A stretch of DNA of 64,000 nucleotides from Salinibacterium sp. ZJ70 (GCF_011751865.2 NZ_CP061770.1:620001-684000); one strand, 5' to 3'. Shown: positions 16,069 to 27,094, counted from the stretch's first letter. The notes: generated by a model not told the origin, from the sequence alone. Numbers and translations: made by a program.

Positions 16069-16985
16069 CCGATCCCTTCATCCGCGCTCGCGCAGCTTCC
16101 GATGAGAAGCCGCGCACGTATCCGCCGCTCCCTGAAGCGCTCGTGGTCTCTGTCTACGACAACCACACGCACCTCGAGATCGCGGATTCGGATGAGCCGC
16201 TCGACTACCGCGAGCAGCTCGACCGGGCGTCGAGCGTGGGGGTGAAGGGTGTCGTGCAGGTGGGCACCGATCTGGCGACCTCGCGGTGGAGCGCCGAGGT
16301 GGCGGCGGTCGAACCGCGCGTGCTCGCGGCGGTGGCGCTGCATCCGAACGATGCCCCTGATCTGGCCCGCGACGGGCTGCTCGATGAGCACCTCGCGGGG
16401 ATCGACGAGCTCGCTGCGCGACCGCGCGTGCGCGCTGTGGGCGAGACAGGCCTCGACTTCTACCGCACCGAGGGCCAGGCGGGCATCGACGCGCAGTACC
16501 GCTCGTTCGAGGCGCACATCGAGATCGCGAAGCGCCACGGGCTCGCCCTGCAGATCCATGACCGCGACGCGCACCGCGAGGTGGTTGCGACCCTCGACCG
16601 CGTGGGCGCGCCCGAGCTGGTCGTCTTCCACTGCTTCTCGGGCGATGCGGCGTTCGCCGAGATCATCGCCTCGCGCGGCTGGTACGCCTCCTTCGCGGGC
16701 ACGGTGACGTTCAAGAACGCCCCCGCGCTGCGTGACGCGCTCGAGGTGATGCCGCGTTCGCGCATTCTCATCGAGACGGATGCCCCCTACCTCACCCCGA
16801 CACCGGTGCGGGGTCGGCCGAACGCCCCCTATCTGCTTCCGCACACGCTGCGCGCGATGGCCGGGCATCTCGGCACCGAGGCGTCGATGCTGGCCGCGCA
16901 GATCTGCTCCAACACGGAGGCCGTGTACGGCCACTGGAACGACCAGCCGGTGGACGCTCCCCGCGGGCCGTTCGCGCCGCACTGA
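16065..16985 (+). CDS. tatD: TatD-family metal-dependent DNase
   Basis: 306 aa TIM-barrel hydrolase. After a 30-residue N-terminal extension comes the metal-binding HxH (VYDNHTHLEI), the conserved Glu and Asp (VGETGLDFYR), His in LQIHDRDAH, VFHCFSGDAAFA, and the final Asp in ILIETDAPYLTP. The family has 3'-5' exonuclease activity on single-stranded DNA and RNA. The GTG start overlaps the metG stop by 4 nt, so it is co-translated with metG. The metG-tatD order is standard in actinobacteria. The downstream gap to the DUF11 protein contains two small palindromes but no resuscitation-promoting-factor gene, which often follows tatD in this phylum. Confidence 0.92.
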   Translation: MTDPFIRARAASDEKPRTYPPLPEALVVSVYDNHTHLEIADSDEPLDYREQLDRASSVGVKGVVQVGTDLATSRWSAEVAAVEPRVLAAVALHPNDAPDLARDGLLDEHLAGIDELAARPRVRAVGETGLDFYRTEGQAGIDAQYRSFEAHIEIAKRHGLALQIHDRDAHREVVATLDRVGAPELVVFHCFSGDAAFAEIIASRGWYASFAGTVTFKNAPALRDALEVMPRSRILIETDAPYLTPTPVRGRPNAPYLLPHTLRAMAGHLGTEASMLAAQICSNTEAVYGHWNDQPVDAPRGPFAPH

Positions 16986-17054
16986 GTTCTGCCGCTCTCC
17001 GCGTCGGGCGCGTCCGGGCGCCGACGCTGACCGCGATCACCGCTGCCGCACGTG

Positions 17055-17102
17055 GTGGACAGTCATGTCCACCTCCCGATAGTGTCTGTGTCAACTGTTG
17101 AC
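17055..17102. promoter_or_regulatory. Two small palindromes upstream of the surface-protein gene
   Basis: GTGGACAGTCATGTCCAC (17055-17072; 6-bp arms) and GTCAACTGTTGAC (17090-17102; 6-bp arms) sit on either side of TAGTGT (17080-17085), a plausible -10 for the gene starting at 17149. They look like operators, but no binder can be named. Confidence 0.35.
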
Positions 17103-17148
17103 GTGGCACCGACGCGCGTCGACGACTGCGTCAGATCCGGGGGGACCA

Positions 17149-20100
17149 ATGACGAGCAACGAGATCACGCGTGCCCGTGCGCGTCGGCGCGAGCGCGCCC
17201 GCCAGACGACCCGCAAGGGAATCGCGAGCGGCCTCTCCGCCCTTCTGCTGGGCGGCCTGCTCGCCGCCGTGCCGGCGACCTCCGCGAGTGCCGCGGCCTT
17301 CACGCGAGACGAGGCTGTCGTCTACCTCGCGCAGGGCAACGACAACGACGACACACAGCTCATGCGCGGCCTGCAGAGCAACGGCGAGATCAGCTTCAGC
17401 AACATCGGCGGACCCCACCTCGCGGCGCCGTACAACGCAATCGCCTTCAACGAGCAGGACGGCTACCTGTATGGCGTCCGCCAGTCCCTCGGTGCGGGGG
17501 CCAAGGTCATCCGCATCGAGACGGGTGGCGCGGTGAGCGTCATCAAGGACGCCTCCGTGCCCTCGGTGATCGGCACCTTCGGCGACACCGCCAATCGCTT
17601 CTACTACTTCTCGCAGTCGACGATGTACTACACGAACGTCGCGAACCCGAGCGGGCCGACGACAGAGGTCACCCTCACCAACCCGAGCAGCGCCACCATC
17701 CCGCCCGACCTCACATTCGCCGACGGCTTCTTCTGGGGATACGGCGGCGGCGGCGACATCGTGCGCATCGGCCCGCTCGGCGGTGTGACGAAGTTCACAG
17801 TCCCGGCGCTCGTCGGCCACCCCGCGGCGGGCGGCGCGTTCACCTACGGCAACGGCAACCTCGGATTCTCGAAGAATGCCGGCGGCATCCTGCAGGTGAA
17901 GGTCACCAATCCGGCCTCCGCATCTCCCACGTTCACCCTCGTCTCGGCCATCTCCGGCCCCGGTTCGAGCGCCAACGACGCCACCGCGTCCCGCGGCAAG
18001 CCCGCCGACCTGGCGATCACCAAGTCGGCGTCGGTGACCGAGGCTGCGCGCGGTCAGAGCTTCACCTACACGCTCCGCGTGCGTAACAACGGCGCGGGCG
18101 TGTCATCGGGATTCACCGTCTCCGACTCGATCCCGTCGGCACTGGAGATCGGCAGCCTGCCGACTGGCTGCTCCGCGAACGGACAGGTCGTCACGTGCTC
18201 CGGCGGCCGCCTCACCGTCGACTCGACGACCACGTTCACGATCCCCGTGACCGTGCGCGGCACGGCATCTCGCGGCACCATCGCCAACACGGCCTCCGTG
18301 CTCGGCAACGAGCAGGACGCCGTCGCGAGCAACAACTCGAGCACCGCCGACGTGCGCATCCTCGTACCCTCGATGACGTTCACGAAGACGGCAGCAGTCG
18401 TCGGGGGCGGCGACGCGGCCCTGGGTGGGCAGATCGCGTACACCTTCGTCGTCACCAACACCGGTGATCTGCCGATCTCGGGCGTCAGCGTCTCCGACCC
18501 TCTCGTCACGGGCATCGCACCCGCCAGCGCCACGATCCCGGTCGGCGGCAGCCAGACCTTCACATCGACCCCGCTCAGCGTGACGCAGACACACGTCGAC
18601 TCCGGTGCCGTCGTGAACACCGCCTCGGTCACCGGCACGGCCGCCGGGCAGACGCTCACCGCCACGTCCAGCGCGACCGTCGCGATCCCTGCTCGTCCGG
18701 GGCTCACCAGCCTCAAGACGGCAGCGCTGCAGGACGCCAACGGCAACGGCGTCGCCGATGAAGGCGAGACGATCGAATACACGATCCGCGTCGAGAACAC
18801 CGGCAACGTGACGCTCACGGACGTCGGAGTCGACGATCCGAAGCTCCCGGGGCTGACCGCGACCGTCGTGCTGGCGCCAGGGGCGGTGCACGAGTTCGTC
18901 GGCGTGCACACCGTCACAGGCGCCGATCTCGCGGCCGGTGAGGTCGTCAACTCCGCCACCGCGACGGGAACCCCGCCAGGTGGAACGCAGATCACCACCC
19001 CGCCCACCACCACGACCACCCAGACGGCGGAGGTGGGGATCACGCTCGTGAAGTCGGCGGAGTGGTCCGGCCAGGCGGCGAACACGCCGGCATCGGAGGG
19101 GACCGTCGTCACCTACTACTTCGTGGTGACCAACACCGGCAACGTTCCGCTCGAAGGCGTCACGGTCTCGGATCCCATGCTCGTGGGTCGCGGCACGCTG
19201 AGCCCCGCTGCGGCCGATATCGCCCCCGGCGGCCAGCAGGTGTTCACCGCGACGCTCGAGGTCGAAGCGTCGGACATCATCGCAGGCGTCGTCGCGAATG
19301 AGGCGACGGCGACCGGCACGCCGGTGGGAGGCACCCCGGTGACCTCGGCGCCGTCGACCACGACGATCCCACTCGCCGCGGCCGAGCCGGCGCTCGCACT
19401 GGCGAAGACCGCCGTGCTGAACGACACGAACGGCAACGGCTTCGCTGATGTCGGCGAGCAGATCGAGTATCGGCTGGTGACCACCAACACCGGGAACGTC
19501 TCCCTGTTCGACGTCACCGTCGACGATCCGATGTTCACGACCGGACAGCTCACCCCGTCGTCGCACGCCTCGCTTCGTCCGGGCGCGCAGGGCGTCTCCA
19601 CTGCCACCTACACGGTCACGCAGACGGACGTCGATGCGGGGATCGTGTCCAACACCGCGACCGCCACCGTCCCCGACCCGCGCGGCGGAGGCGATCTGAC
19701 CGCCACCAGCACCGCTGAGGTCGACACGGCGCCCGCAGCGCCCGGGCTCACGCTGCTGAAGACCTCTGAACTCGTCGACGCCAACGCCAACGGCGTGGCC
19801 GACGAGGGCGAGGAGATCACGTACCGCTTCGTCGCACGCAACACGGGCAACGTGACGCTGACGAACGTCACCGTCGATGACCCCATGTTCCCGGCGCCGC
19901 CGGCGATCGAGCTTGCCGCCACGCTGGCGCCTGGCGCGAGCGCAGAAGCGAGCCGCACCTACACGGTGCTCGCTCAGGACCTCGGCAACGGCGACCTCGT
20001 GAACACCGCGGTGGCGCGTGCGACACCCCCGACGGGCACCGAGGTCACGTCCGAACCGAGCAGCACCTCGACCGAGACGGTGGAGCCCGGCCTCGCCATC

Positions 20101-21960
20101 ACCAAGAGCGCGAGCCTGTTCGATGTCGACGGCAGCGGTGCTGCGGGCATCGGCGAGACCATCACGTACACCTTCCGCGTTCAGAACACCGGGAACACCC
20201 GACTGGAGAATGTGCGCGTGCTGGATGATCGCGTCGCCAGCGTGAGCCCGGCGTCGATCACCCTCGAACCGCAGACAGAGTACGCATTCACGGCTGCCTA
20301 CCTGGTGACGGAAGCGGACATCCTCGCCGGGTCGATCGTGAACGTCGCCGCAGCTGAGGGCACCGTGCCCGGAAGCGATGAGCCGCTTCGGTCGCCCGAG
20401 GACTCCGCGACGACCGACACCGACCCGGTGATCGAGGCCCTGGCGATCACCAAGCTGGCGGAGCTGAACGACGTCAACGGCAATACACTCGCCGACCTGG
20501 GCGAGACCATCAGCTACAGCTTCCTGCTCGAGAACCGCGGCAACGTCACTCTCACGGGAATCACGATCGAGGACCCGCGCGTGACGGGCCTCGGGGGTGC
20601 GTTCGACCTCGCCCCCGGCGAGCGGCGCACCGTGACCGCAGCGCCCTACACGGTGGTGCAGGCCGACATCGACGCGGGCGAGGTCGCCAACACCGCAACG
20701 GCGAACGGCGTCGGCCCCGGGGGCACCGTGCCGAGCGATCCCTCGACCGTCGTCGTCCCGGCGGTGCCCTCGGCGCCAGCGCTCACTCTCGTGAAGTCGG
20801 TCGAGATCACGGGCGCGGTGAACGACAACGGTGTGGCCGACACGACTGAGGTGCTCACCTACACCTTCGTGGTGACCAACACCGGGAACGTGACACTCGA
20901 CGCCGTCGCCATCGACGACCCGATGCTCAGCGGCATCGCTTCGCCCGATTCCGGTCCCCTCGCTCCCGGCGCCTCGCGCACGTTCTCCGCGGACTACGTG
21001 GTGACCGCCGCCGACGTCAGCTCGCCGAATGGCGACGGGGCGATCGTGAACACGGCCCACGCCACTGCCGAGGCTCCTGACGGCACGCCCGTCGCATCCT
21101 CCCTGGCAGCGGCTTCTGTGCCCGTGGCCGACCCGGGGCTGCTCATCGAGAAGACCGCGAGCTTCGCCGACGCCAACGGGAACGGGATGGCAGATGTGGG
21201 GGAGACGGTGACATTCGCGTTCCTCGTGACCAACACGGGAAACGTGGCACTCACCGACATCGACGTCGTAGATGAACGCCTTGACGTGGTCGTGCCCGTG
21301 GGGCTTCTCGCCGCGGGCGCCTCGGCCACGGTGACGACCTCGTATGTCGTCACCGAGGCGGACACCATCGCGCAGGAGCTCGTGAACTCCGCGCAGGCGA
21401 TCGGCGTCATCCCCGGAACCCCGCCGACGCCGGTCACCTCTCCGGAGAGCGTGACCTCGGTGCCGTTGGGTGCCGATCGTGCGGAGCTGGGCCTCGAGAA
21501 GACGGCAGTGCTCGATGACGCAGACGGTGACGGACTGGCGTCGGTCGGCGACACGATCGAGTACCGGTTCTCGATCGTGAACGTGGGGAACCGCACTGTC
21601 ACGGGTATCGAGATCCAGGATCAGATGATCGAAGCCGAGCTCCCGGCGGGGCTCGCAAGCCTCGCTCCGGGTGAGAGCGCACTGCTCTCGGCGGTGCCCT
21701 ACACGGTTCGCGCGGGCGACTTCTCGGACGGTGTGGTGCGCAACGTGGCGATGCTGCGGGGAACGGCGCCCGAGGGCCCCATCTCCTCGGTGCCGTCGAC
21801 GGCGACAGTCGCGAGTGTGCAGCCGGAACCGGACCCGGTGCGTGACTGGCTCGCAGACACCGGCGCGCAGATCCGCACCCCGCTGAGCGTCGCTCTGCTC
21901 GCGCTCGGTGCCGGAGCTCTGCTCCTGGCGGCCCGGGCATGGCGCGCACGGACCGAGTGA
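17149..21960 (+). CDS. Cell-wall-anchored surface protein with eleven DUF11-type repeats and LAxTG sorting signal
   Basis: 1,603 aa. An Arg-rich N-terminus and signal peptide (SGLSALLLGGLLAAVPATSASA) precede a beta-propeller-like domain of about 240 aa resembling DUF6923 (NAIAFNEQDGYLYGV, NRFYYFSQST). From about residue 288 to 1560 there are eleven DUF11/DUF7507-like repeats of about 115 aa, each starting with a strand such as LAITKSA and containing a (V/I)xxTGNVxLxxVxVxDP core. At least six open with a D-x-N-G-N-G-x-A-D loop that resembles a calcium-binding turn. The C-terminus has LADTG, a transmembrane helix and an Arg-rich tail, the LAxTG signal used by class E sortases. The ATG at 17149 follows GGGGGGA. 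It is probably a stalk that displays the N-terminal domain; ligand unknown. Confidence 0.85.
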   Translation: MTSNEITRARARRRERARQTTRKGIASGLSALLLGGLLAAVPATSASAAAFTRDEAVVYLAQGNDNDDTQLMRGLQSNGEISFSNIGGPHLAAPYNAIAFNEQDGYLYGVRQSLGAGAKVIRIETGGAVSVIKDASVPSVIGTFGDTANRFYYFSQSTMYYTNVANPSGPTTEVTLTNPSSATIPPDLTFADGFFWGYGGGGDIVRIGPLGGVTKFTVPALVGHPAAGGAFTYGNGNLGFSKNAGGILQVKVTNPASASPTFTLVSAISGPGSSANDATASRGKPADLAITKSASVTEAARGQSFTYTLRVRNNGAGVSSGFTVSDSIPSALEIGSLPTGCSANGQVVTCSGGRLTVDSTTTFTIPVTVRGTASRGTIANTASVLGNEQDAVASNNSSTADVRILVPSMTFTKTAAVVGGGDAALGGQIAYTFVVTNTGDLPISGVSVSDPLVTGIAPASATIPVGGSQTFTSTPLSVTQTHVDSGAVVNTASVTGTAAGQTLTATSSATVAIPARPGLTSLKTAALQDANGNGVADEGETIEYTIRVENTGNVTLTDVGVDDPKLPGLTATVVLAPGAVHEFVGVHTVTGADLAAGEVVNSATATGTPPGGTQITTPPTTTTTQTAEVGITLVKSAEWSGQAANTPASEGTVVTYYFVVTNTGNVPLEGVTVSDPMLVGRGTLSPAAADIAPGGQQVFTATLEVEASDIIAGVVANEATATGTPVGGTPVTSAPSTTTIPLAAAEPALALAKTAVLNDTNGNGFADVGEQIEYRLVTTNTGNVSLFDVTVDDPMFTTGQLTPSSHASLRPGAQGVSTATYTVTQTDVDAGIVSNTATATVPDPRGGGDLTATSTAEVDTAPAAPGLTLLKTSELVDANANGVADEGEEITYRFVARNTGNVTLTNVTVDDPMFPAPPAIELAATLAPGASAEASRTYTVLAQDLGNGDLVNTAVARATPPTGTEVTSEPSSTSTETVEPGLAITKSASLFDVDGSGAAGIGETITYTFRVQNTGNTRLENVRVLDDRVASVSPASITLEPQTEYAFTAAYLVTEADILAGSIVNVAAAEGTVPGSDEPLRSPEDSATTDTDPVIEALAITKLAELNDVNGNTLADLGETISYSFLLENRGNVTLTGITIEDPRVTGLGGAFDLAPGERRTVTAAPYTVVQADIDAGEVANTATANGVGPGGTVPSDPSTVVVPAVPSAPALTLVKSVEITGAVNDNGVADTTEVLTYTFVVTNTGNVTLDAVAIDDPMLSGIASPDSGPLAPGASRTFSADYVVTAADVSSPNGDGAIVNTAHATAEAPDGTPVASSLAAASVPVADPGLLIEKTASFADANGNGMADVGETVTFAFLVTNTGNVALTDIDVVDERLDVVVPVGLLAAGASATVTTSYVVTEADTIAQELVNSAQAIGVIPGTPPTPVTSPESVTSVPLGADRAELGLEKTAVLDDADGDGLASVGDTIEYRFSIVNVGNRTVTGIEIQDQMIEAELPAGLASLAPGESALLSAVPYTVRAGDFSDGVVRNVAMLRGTAPEGPISSVPSTATVASVQPEPDPVRDWLADTGAQIRTPLSVALLALGAGALLLAARAWRARTE

Positions 21961-21966
21961 GGTGAC

Positions 21967-22000
21967 GCTGGGGGTGCCTGCTGCCGTGGGCACCCCCAGC
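21967..22000 (+). terminator. Hairpin terminator after the surface-protein gene
   Basis: GCTGGGGGTGCC (21967-21978) and GGCACCCCCAGC (21989-22000) form a perfect 12-bp stem with a 10-nt loop, 7 nt after the stop codon. It is followed within 10 nt by the -10 box of the next unit. Confidence 0.8.
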
Positions 22001-22021
22001 CTGTCTCGCTAGGCTGAAACG

Positions 22022-22081
22022 GTGAACCGCCCTCCCCGACTGCAGCCGCACTCCGATCGACTCGAGCGGGGCACAGCGTGA
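22022..22081 (+). CDS. Candidate 19-aa leader ORF (uORF) coupled to rsmA
   Basis: A GTG at 22022 opens a 19-codon frame (MNRPPRLQPHSDRLERGTA) that stops at TGA 22079-22081. TAGGCT at 22010-22015 lies exactly 6 nt before this GTG, so transcription should begin at the GTG itself and the ORF would be read as a leaderless message. Its stop overlaps the rsmA start (GTGA, 22078-22081), the usual coupling geometry. The peptide is rich in Arg and Pro (4 Arg, 3 Pro of 19). Whether it only delivers ribosomes to rsmA or senses translation state is inference; it could be fortuitous. Confidence 0.5.
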   Translation: MNRPPRLQPHSDRLERGTA

Positions 22082-22911
22082 GCCTGCTCGGGCCGGCCGA
22101 GATCCGCGATCTCGCCGAGAAGCTCGACCTGCAGCCCACGAAGAAGCTCGGCCAGAACTTCGTCGTCGACGGCAACACGGTGCGCAAGATCGTGCGCATC
22201 GCAGGTGTCGAGTCCGGTGACCACGTGCTCGAGGTGGGTCCCGGTCTCGGGTCTCTCACGCTCGGCATCCTCGAGGTGGGCGCGCGCGTGACCGCGGTCG
22301 AGATCGATGATCGCCTCGCCGCGCAGCTGCCGCACACGGTCGAGCTCATGCAGCCGGGTGCGCCGCTCACCGTCATCACGAGCGACGCGCTCAAGGTGCC
22401 GGGCGTCGAGGGCGACCCCACGGCGCTCGTCGCCAACCTGCCCTACAACGTGTCGGTGCCGGTGCTGCTGCACCTGCTGCACGTCGTGCCGAGCCTCACC
22501 AGCTCTGTCGTGATGGTGCAGGCGGAGGTCGGGCATCGTCTCGCAGCCGGCCCCGGTTCGCGCGTGTACGGATCGCCGAGCGTCAAGGTGAGCTGGTACG
22601 GCAGCTGGTCTCTCGTCGGCACCGTCAGCCGCCAGGTGTTCTGGCCAGTGCCGAATGTCGACTCCGTGCTCGTCGGATTCCGCTCGGCCGAGCATCCCGG
22701 AACGGAGGAGGAGCGCGTGCGCACCTTCGCCCTCGTCGATGCGGCATTCGGCCAGCGTCGCAAGATGCTCCGTCAGTCGCTCTCGCTCATGCTGGGCGGC
22801 AGCAGCGCATCCGCGTCGGAGGTTCTCGAGGCGGCGGGGGTCGACCCGACGCTCCGCGGCGAACAGCTGACCGTGCACGACTTCCTGCGCATCGCTCGGG
22901 TGGCCGGCTGA
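22078..22911 (+). CDS. rsmA: 16S rRNA (adenine(1518)-N6/adenine(1519)-N6)-dimethyltransferase
   Basis: 277 aa KsgA/Dim1-type enzyme that dimethylates A1518 and A1519 of 16S rRNA during 30S maturation. The SAM-binding region begins with KKLGQNFVVD and VLEVGPGLGSLT; the catalytic NLPY tetrad (VANLPYNVSVPVL) lies near residue 121, and the C-terminal helical domain includes the FGQRRKMLRQSL segment that contacts rRNA. The GTG start was chosen because it precedes the conserved LGPAEIRDL helix at the right distance and overlaps the stop of the upstream 19-codon ORF. The order rsmA-ispE-ABC-F is conserved in actinobacteria. Confidence 0.94.
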   Translation: MSLLGPAEIRDLAEKLDLQPTKKLGQNFVVDGNTVRKIVRIAGVESGDHVLEVGPGLGSLTLGILEVGARVTAVEIDDRLAAQLPHTVELMQPGAPLTVITSDALKVPGVEGDPTALVANLPYNVSVPVLLHLLHVVPSLTSSVVMVQAEVGHRLAAGPGSRVYGSPSVKVSWYGSWSLVGTVSRQVFWPVPNVDSVLVGFRSAEHPGTEEERVRTFALVDAAFGQRRKMLRQSLSLMLGGSSASASEVLEAAGVDPTLRGEQLTVHDFLRIARVAG

Positions 22912-22969
22912 CGGGCGTCTCGACGCGGGCGCGCACACCGGGCCGTTCCGCCTCCCGTAGGGTGGAGGA

Positions 22970-23902
22970 ATGATCACCCCCCCGCGCAGCTCCGTGCACG
23001 TGCGGGCGCCGGGCAAGGTCAACGTCTTCCTCAAGGTGGGCGCCATCGACGACATGGGCTACCACGACGTCGCGATCGCGTATCAGGCCCTGTCTCTGTA
23101 CGAGGATGTGCGCGTCACCGAGGCACCCGACTTCTCCGTCGAGGTCACGGGTTCGGTCGAGCTGGCGCGGGTGCCCACCGACGGATCCAACATCGCCATC
23201 AAGGCGGCGCGCATGCTCGCCGCGCGCACCGGCTACACGGGCGGCGCGCACATCGCGATCGAGAAGCACGTGCCCGTGACGGGCGGCATGGGAGGCGGGT
23301 CGGCGGATGCCGCGGCCACGCTGCTCGCGTGCGACGCGCTGTGGGGCACCGAGCTGCCGCGCGAGGAGATGCTGGAGCTGGCGCGCAAGCTCGGCGCTGA
23401 TGTGCCGTTCGCGTTCACCGGCGGCACGGCGATCGGAACCGGCCGCGGGGATGAGCTCTCTCCCGCGCTCGCCCAGGGAAGCTTCCACTGGGTGCTCGCG
23501 CTGGCCGACTTCGGCCTGTCGACGCCCGCCGTCTACGCCGAACTCGACGCGCACCGCGAACGCCACGCGAACGTCATCACTCCCGCGCATCCGGCACCGT
23601 CGGTCGATGCGGATGTGCTGCACGCCCTGCGTGCGGGTGACGCGCGGATGCTCGCCGAGGTCATGCACAACGACCTGCAGGCTCCCGCGATCCACCTCGA
23701 GCCGACACTCGCGGATGTGCTCGAACTGGGGGAGCAGAACGGCGCACTCGCCGGAATCGTGTCGGGCTCCGGCCCCACGGTCGCGTTCCTCACCGCCGAC
23801 CGCGACGCGGCACTCGAACTGCAGGTGGCGCTCTCGGCCGCACAGCTGAACGTGGTGCGCGCGACGGGCCCCGTGCACGGCGCCCGCATCATCGCCGACT
23901 GA
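22970..23902 (+). CDS. ispE: 4-diphosphocytidyl-2-C-methyl-D-erythritol kinase
   Basis: 310 aa GHMP kinase that phosphorylates CDP-methylerythritol in the non-mevalonate isoprenoid pathway. The N-terminal substrate loop ([13 protein letters not shown]), the ATP-binding glycine loop ([14 protein letters not shown], around residue 104), the [14 protein letters not shown] segment and the C-terminal [10 protein letters not shown] motif are all present. TAGGGT stands 6 nt before the ATG, and GGAGGA fills that gap, so either a leaderless or a very short-leader start is possible. It follows rsmA by 58 nt and precedes a small membrane protein by 6 nt. Confidence 0.94.
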   Translation: MITPPRSSVHVRAPGKVNVFLKVGAIDDMGYHDVAIAYQALSLYEDVRVTEAPDFSVEVTGSVELARVPTDGSNIAIKAARMLAARTGYTGGAHIAIEKHVPVTGGMGGGSADAAATLLACDALWGTELPREEMLELARKLGADVPFAFTGGTAIGTGRGDELSPALAQGSFHWVLALADFGLSTPAVYAELDAHRERHANVITPAHPAPSVDADVLHALRAGDARMLAEVMHNDLQAPAIHLEPTLADVLELGEQNGALAGIVSGSGPTVAFLTADRDAALELQVALSAAQLNVVRATGPVHGARIIAD

Positions 23903-23908
23903 TCCGCC

Positions 23909-24184
23909 ATGACCTCCGAGCAGATCGAACGCCCGCGCGAGGTGCCGGGACGCATCCCCGGATTCCTGCTGGGCATCGTCGCGCTGCTGTGCATCTACAC
24001 CCCGGGCGTGGGACTTCTGTTCGCGGTCCCCGGGCTGATCCTCTCGCTGCGCGCCCTGCGCCGCATGCCCCCGGGGTCGCCCGGGCGCGGCCTTCCGCTC
24101 ATCGGAGCCGCTATGTCGTTCATCGGCGGGGTCGGAACGTTCACCCTCGGTCTGCTGATCCTCATCGCCCCGCGGGTCGCCTGA
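23909..24184 (+). CDS. Small two-helix membrane protein (DUF4190-like)
   Basis: 91 aa. Two hydrophobic hairpins (IPGFLLGIVALLCIYTPGVGLLFAVPGLILSL, split by Pro/Gly, and LPLIGAAMSFIGGVGTFTLGLLILI) flank a short basic loop (RALRRMPPGSPGRG). The Gly/Pro-rich pattern with a loop between two helices is what DUF4190 proteins show. The family has no assigned function; members are common in actinobacteria as small membrane proteins. It starts 6 nt after the ispE stop, so it belongs to that transcript. The start is the ATG at 23909; no strong SD is visible, which suits coupling to ispE translation. Confidence 0.65.
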   Translation: MTSEQIERPREVPGRIPGFLLGIVALLCIYTPGVGLLFAVPGLILSLRALRRMPPGSPGRGLPLIGAAMSFIGGVGTFTLGLLILIAPRVA

Positions 24185-24245
24185 CCCGCTGGGCCGAAAG
24201 CCCGCGTCGGCGGCGGCATGCGCCCGCGCCTAGGCTGGGAGGCCT

Positions 24246-26072
<1,827 letters not shown>

Positions 26073-26098
26073 GGCCCGCGGGTTGTGAGTGCCTCACC

Positions 26099-26155
26099 CG
26101 AGGGGTCGCAAATGACGATCCCGGCGGCGTGTCGCACGTCATTTGCGACCCCTCG
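26099..26155. repeat. Long perfect intergenic palindrome (family copy 2)
   Basis: CGAGGGGTCGCAAATGACG (26099-26117) and its exact complement (26137-26155) flank a 19-nt loop. A partial third arm, TGCGACCCCTC, follows at 26162-26172. It lies 27 nt after the ABC-F stop and may terminate that operon, yet its length and the extra arm are more like a dispersed repeat. Confidence 0.8.
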
Positions 26156-26305
26156 GTAATCTGCGACCCCTCCCGGAAAGGGGCGGGTGCGGGACGCGTG
26201 CAGCGCGCGCAGGCGGCGCGCGGGACGAAGGTCCTTCGTCGGGACGAGGCGCGCCCCCTAGCGTGGGAGTGTGCGACGAGGTCGTCGCCGGAGAGGAACA
26301 CCACC

Positions 26306-27091
26306 ATGCGCACGTACGTCGTCACCGGGTCCGCATCCGGAATCGGCAAGGCCACCAAGGAGCTGCTCGAAGAGCGCGGCAACCAGGTGATCGGCATCGA
26401 CCTGGCGAACGCCGACCTCGAACTCGACCTCTCGACCGCGGAGGAGCGCGACAGCCTCTATGACGCGGTCGCGGCGGCATCCGGCGGGTCGATCGACGCG
26501 ATCATCGCCGTCGCGGGTGTCGCCCGATTCGACGCGCTCACCGTCAAGGTGAACCACTTCGGCGCCGTGGCGACACTCGAGAAGCTCCGCCCGCTGCTGA
26601 ACGGAGCGGATGCGCCGCGCGCGGTCGTCGTGTCGTCGTTCTCGTCCCTGCAGGACAACGACCCGCAGCTCGTCGAGCTCCTGCACTCGGGCGACGAGGC
26701 GGCGGCGGTGGCGCGCGCCGACGAGCTCGCGGAGCAGCAGCTCGGCCACCTCATCTACGCGTCCACGAAGCGCTCGATCTCGGAGTGGGTGCGCATGCAG
26801 TCGATCACGCCCGAGTGGGCAGGCGCCGGCATCCCGCTCAACGCGGTCGGCCCCGGCGTCATCATCACCCCGATGACGGCTCCGCTCATGCAGACCCAGG
26901 AGGGCCGCGACCAGCTCGCGCAGATCGTGCCGATGCCGCTCAACGGACCGGCCGAGCCGATCGTCATCGCGCGGATGCTCGCGTGGCTTGCGAGCGAGGA
27001 GAACACCCACATGGCCGGGCAGACCGTGTACGTGGACGGCGGCGCGGATGTCGCGATCCGCGGTGCCCACGTGTTCGGCACGCAGGCCTGA
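26306..27091 (+). CDS. SDR-family NAD(P)-dependent oxidoreductase
   Basis: 261 aa classical short-chain dehydrogenase. Cofactor motif TGSASGIGKAT at residues 7-17; an acidic residue after the second strand (IGIDLANADLELDLS) suggests NAD(H) preference. The active-site Ser lies in VVVSSFSSLQ and the Tyr/Lys pair in IYASTKRSISEW. A short insertion between Ser and Tyr (QLVELLHSGDEAAAVARADELAEQQ) is a feature of the 3-alpha-hydroxysteroid-dehydrogenase-like SDR subgroup. The C-terminus has GQTVYVDGGAD. SD GGAGAGG precedes the ATG; TAGCGT at 26259-26264 is a likely -10. It is monocistronic, ending in a hairpin at 27095-27119. The true substrate cannot be told. Confidence 0.88.
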   Translation: MRTYVVTGSASGIGKATKELLEERGNQVIGIDLANADLELDLSTAEERDSLYDAVAAASGGSIDAIIAVAGVARFDALTVKVNHFGAVATLEKLRPLLNGADAPRAVVVSSFSSLQDNDPQLVELLHSGDEAAAVARADELAEQQLGHLIYASTKRSISEWVRMQSITPEWAGAGIPLNAVGPGVIITPMTAPLMQTQEGRDQLAQIVPMPLNGPAEPIVIARMLAWLASEENTHMAGQTVYVDGGADVAIRGAHVFGTQA

Positions 27092-27094
27092 GAC

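Noticed and set aside
17149..21960. CRISPR-like or satellite repeats within 18-21.8 kb
   Set aside because: The periodicity is protein-level (DUF11 domains of about 115 aa) and nucleotide units are diverged, with no constant repeat/spacer pattern.
18103..21993. A very long open frame (1,296 codons) antisense to the DUF11-repeat gene
   Set aside because: It arises from the G/C-rich third positions and repeated codons of the sense gene; its translation is low-complexity Arg/Gly/Asp without any domain.
26271..26305. Leaderless GTG at 26271 as the start of the SDR or of a uORF
   Set aside because: It is out of frame with the SDR and its frame runs on without an early stop; the SDR has its own good SD (GGAGAGG), so the TAGCGT box more likely gives a short ordinary leader.
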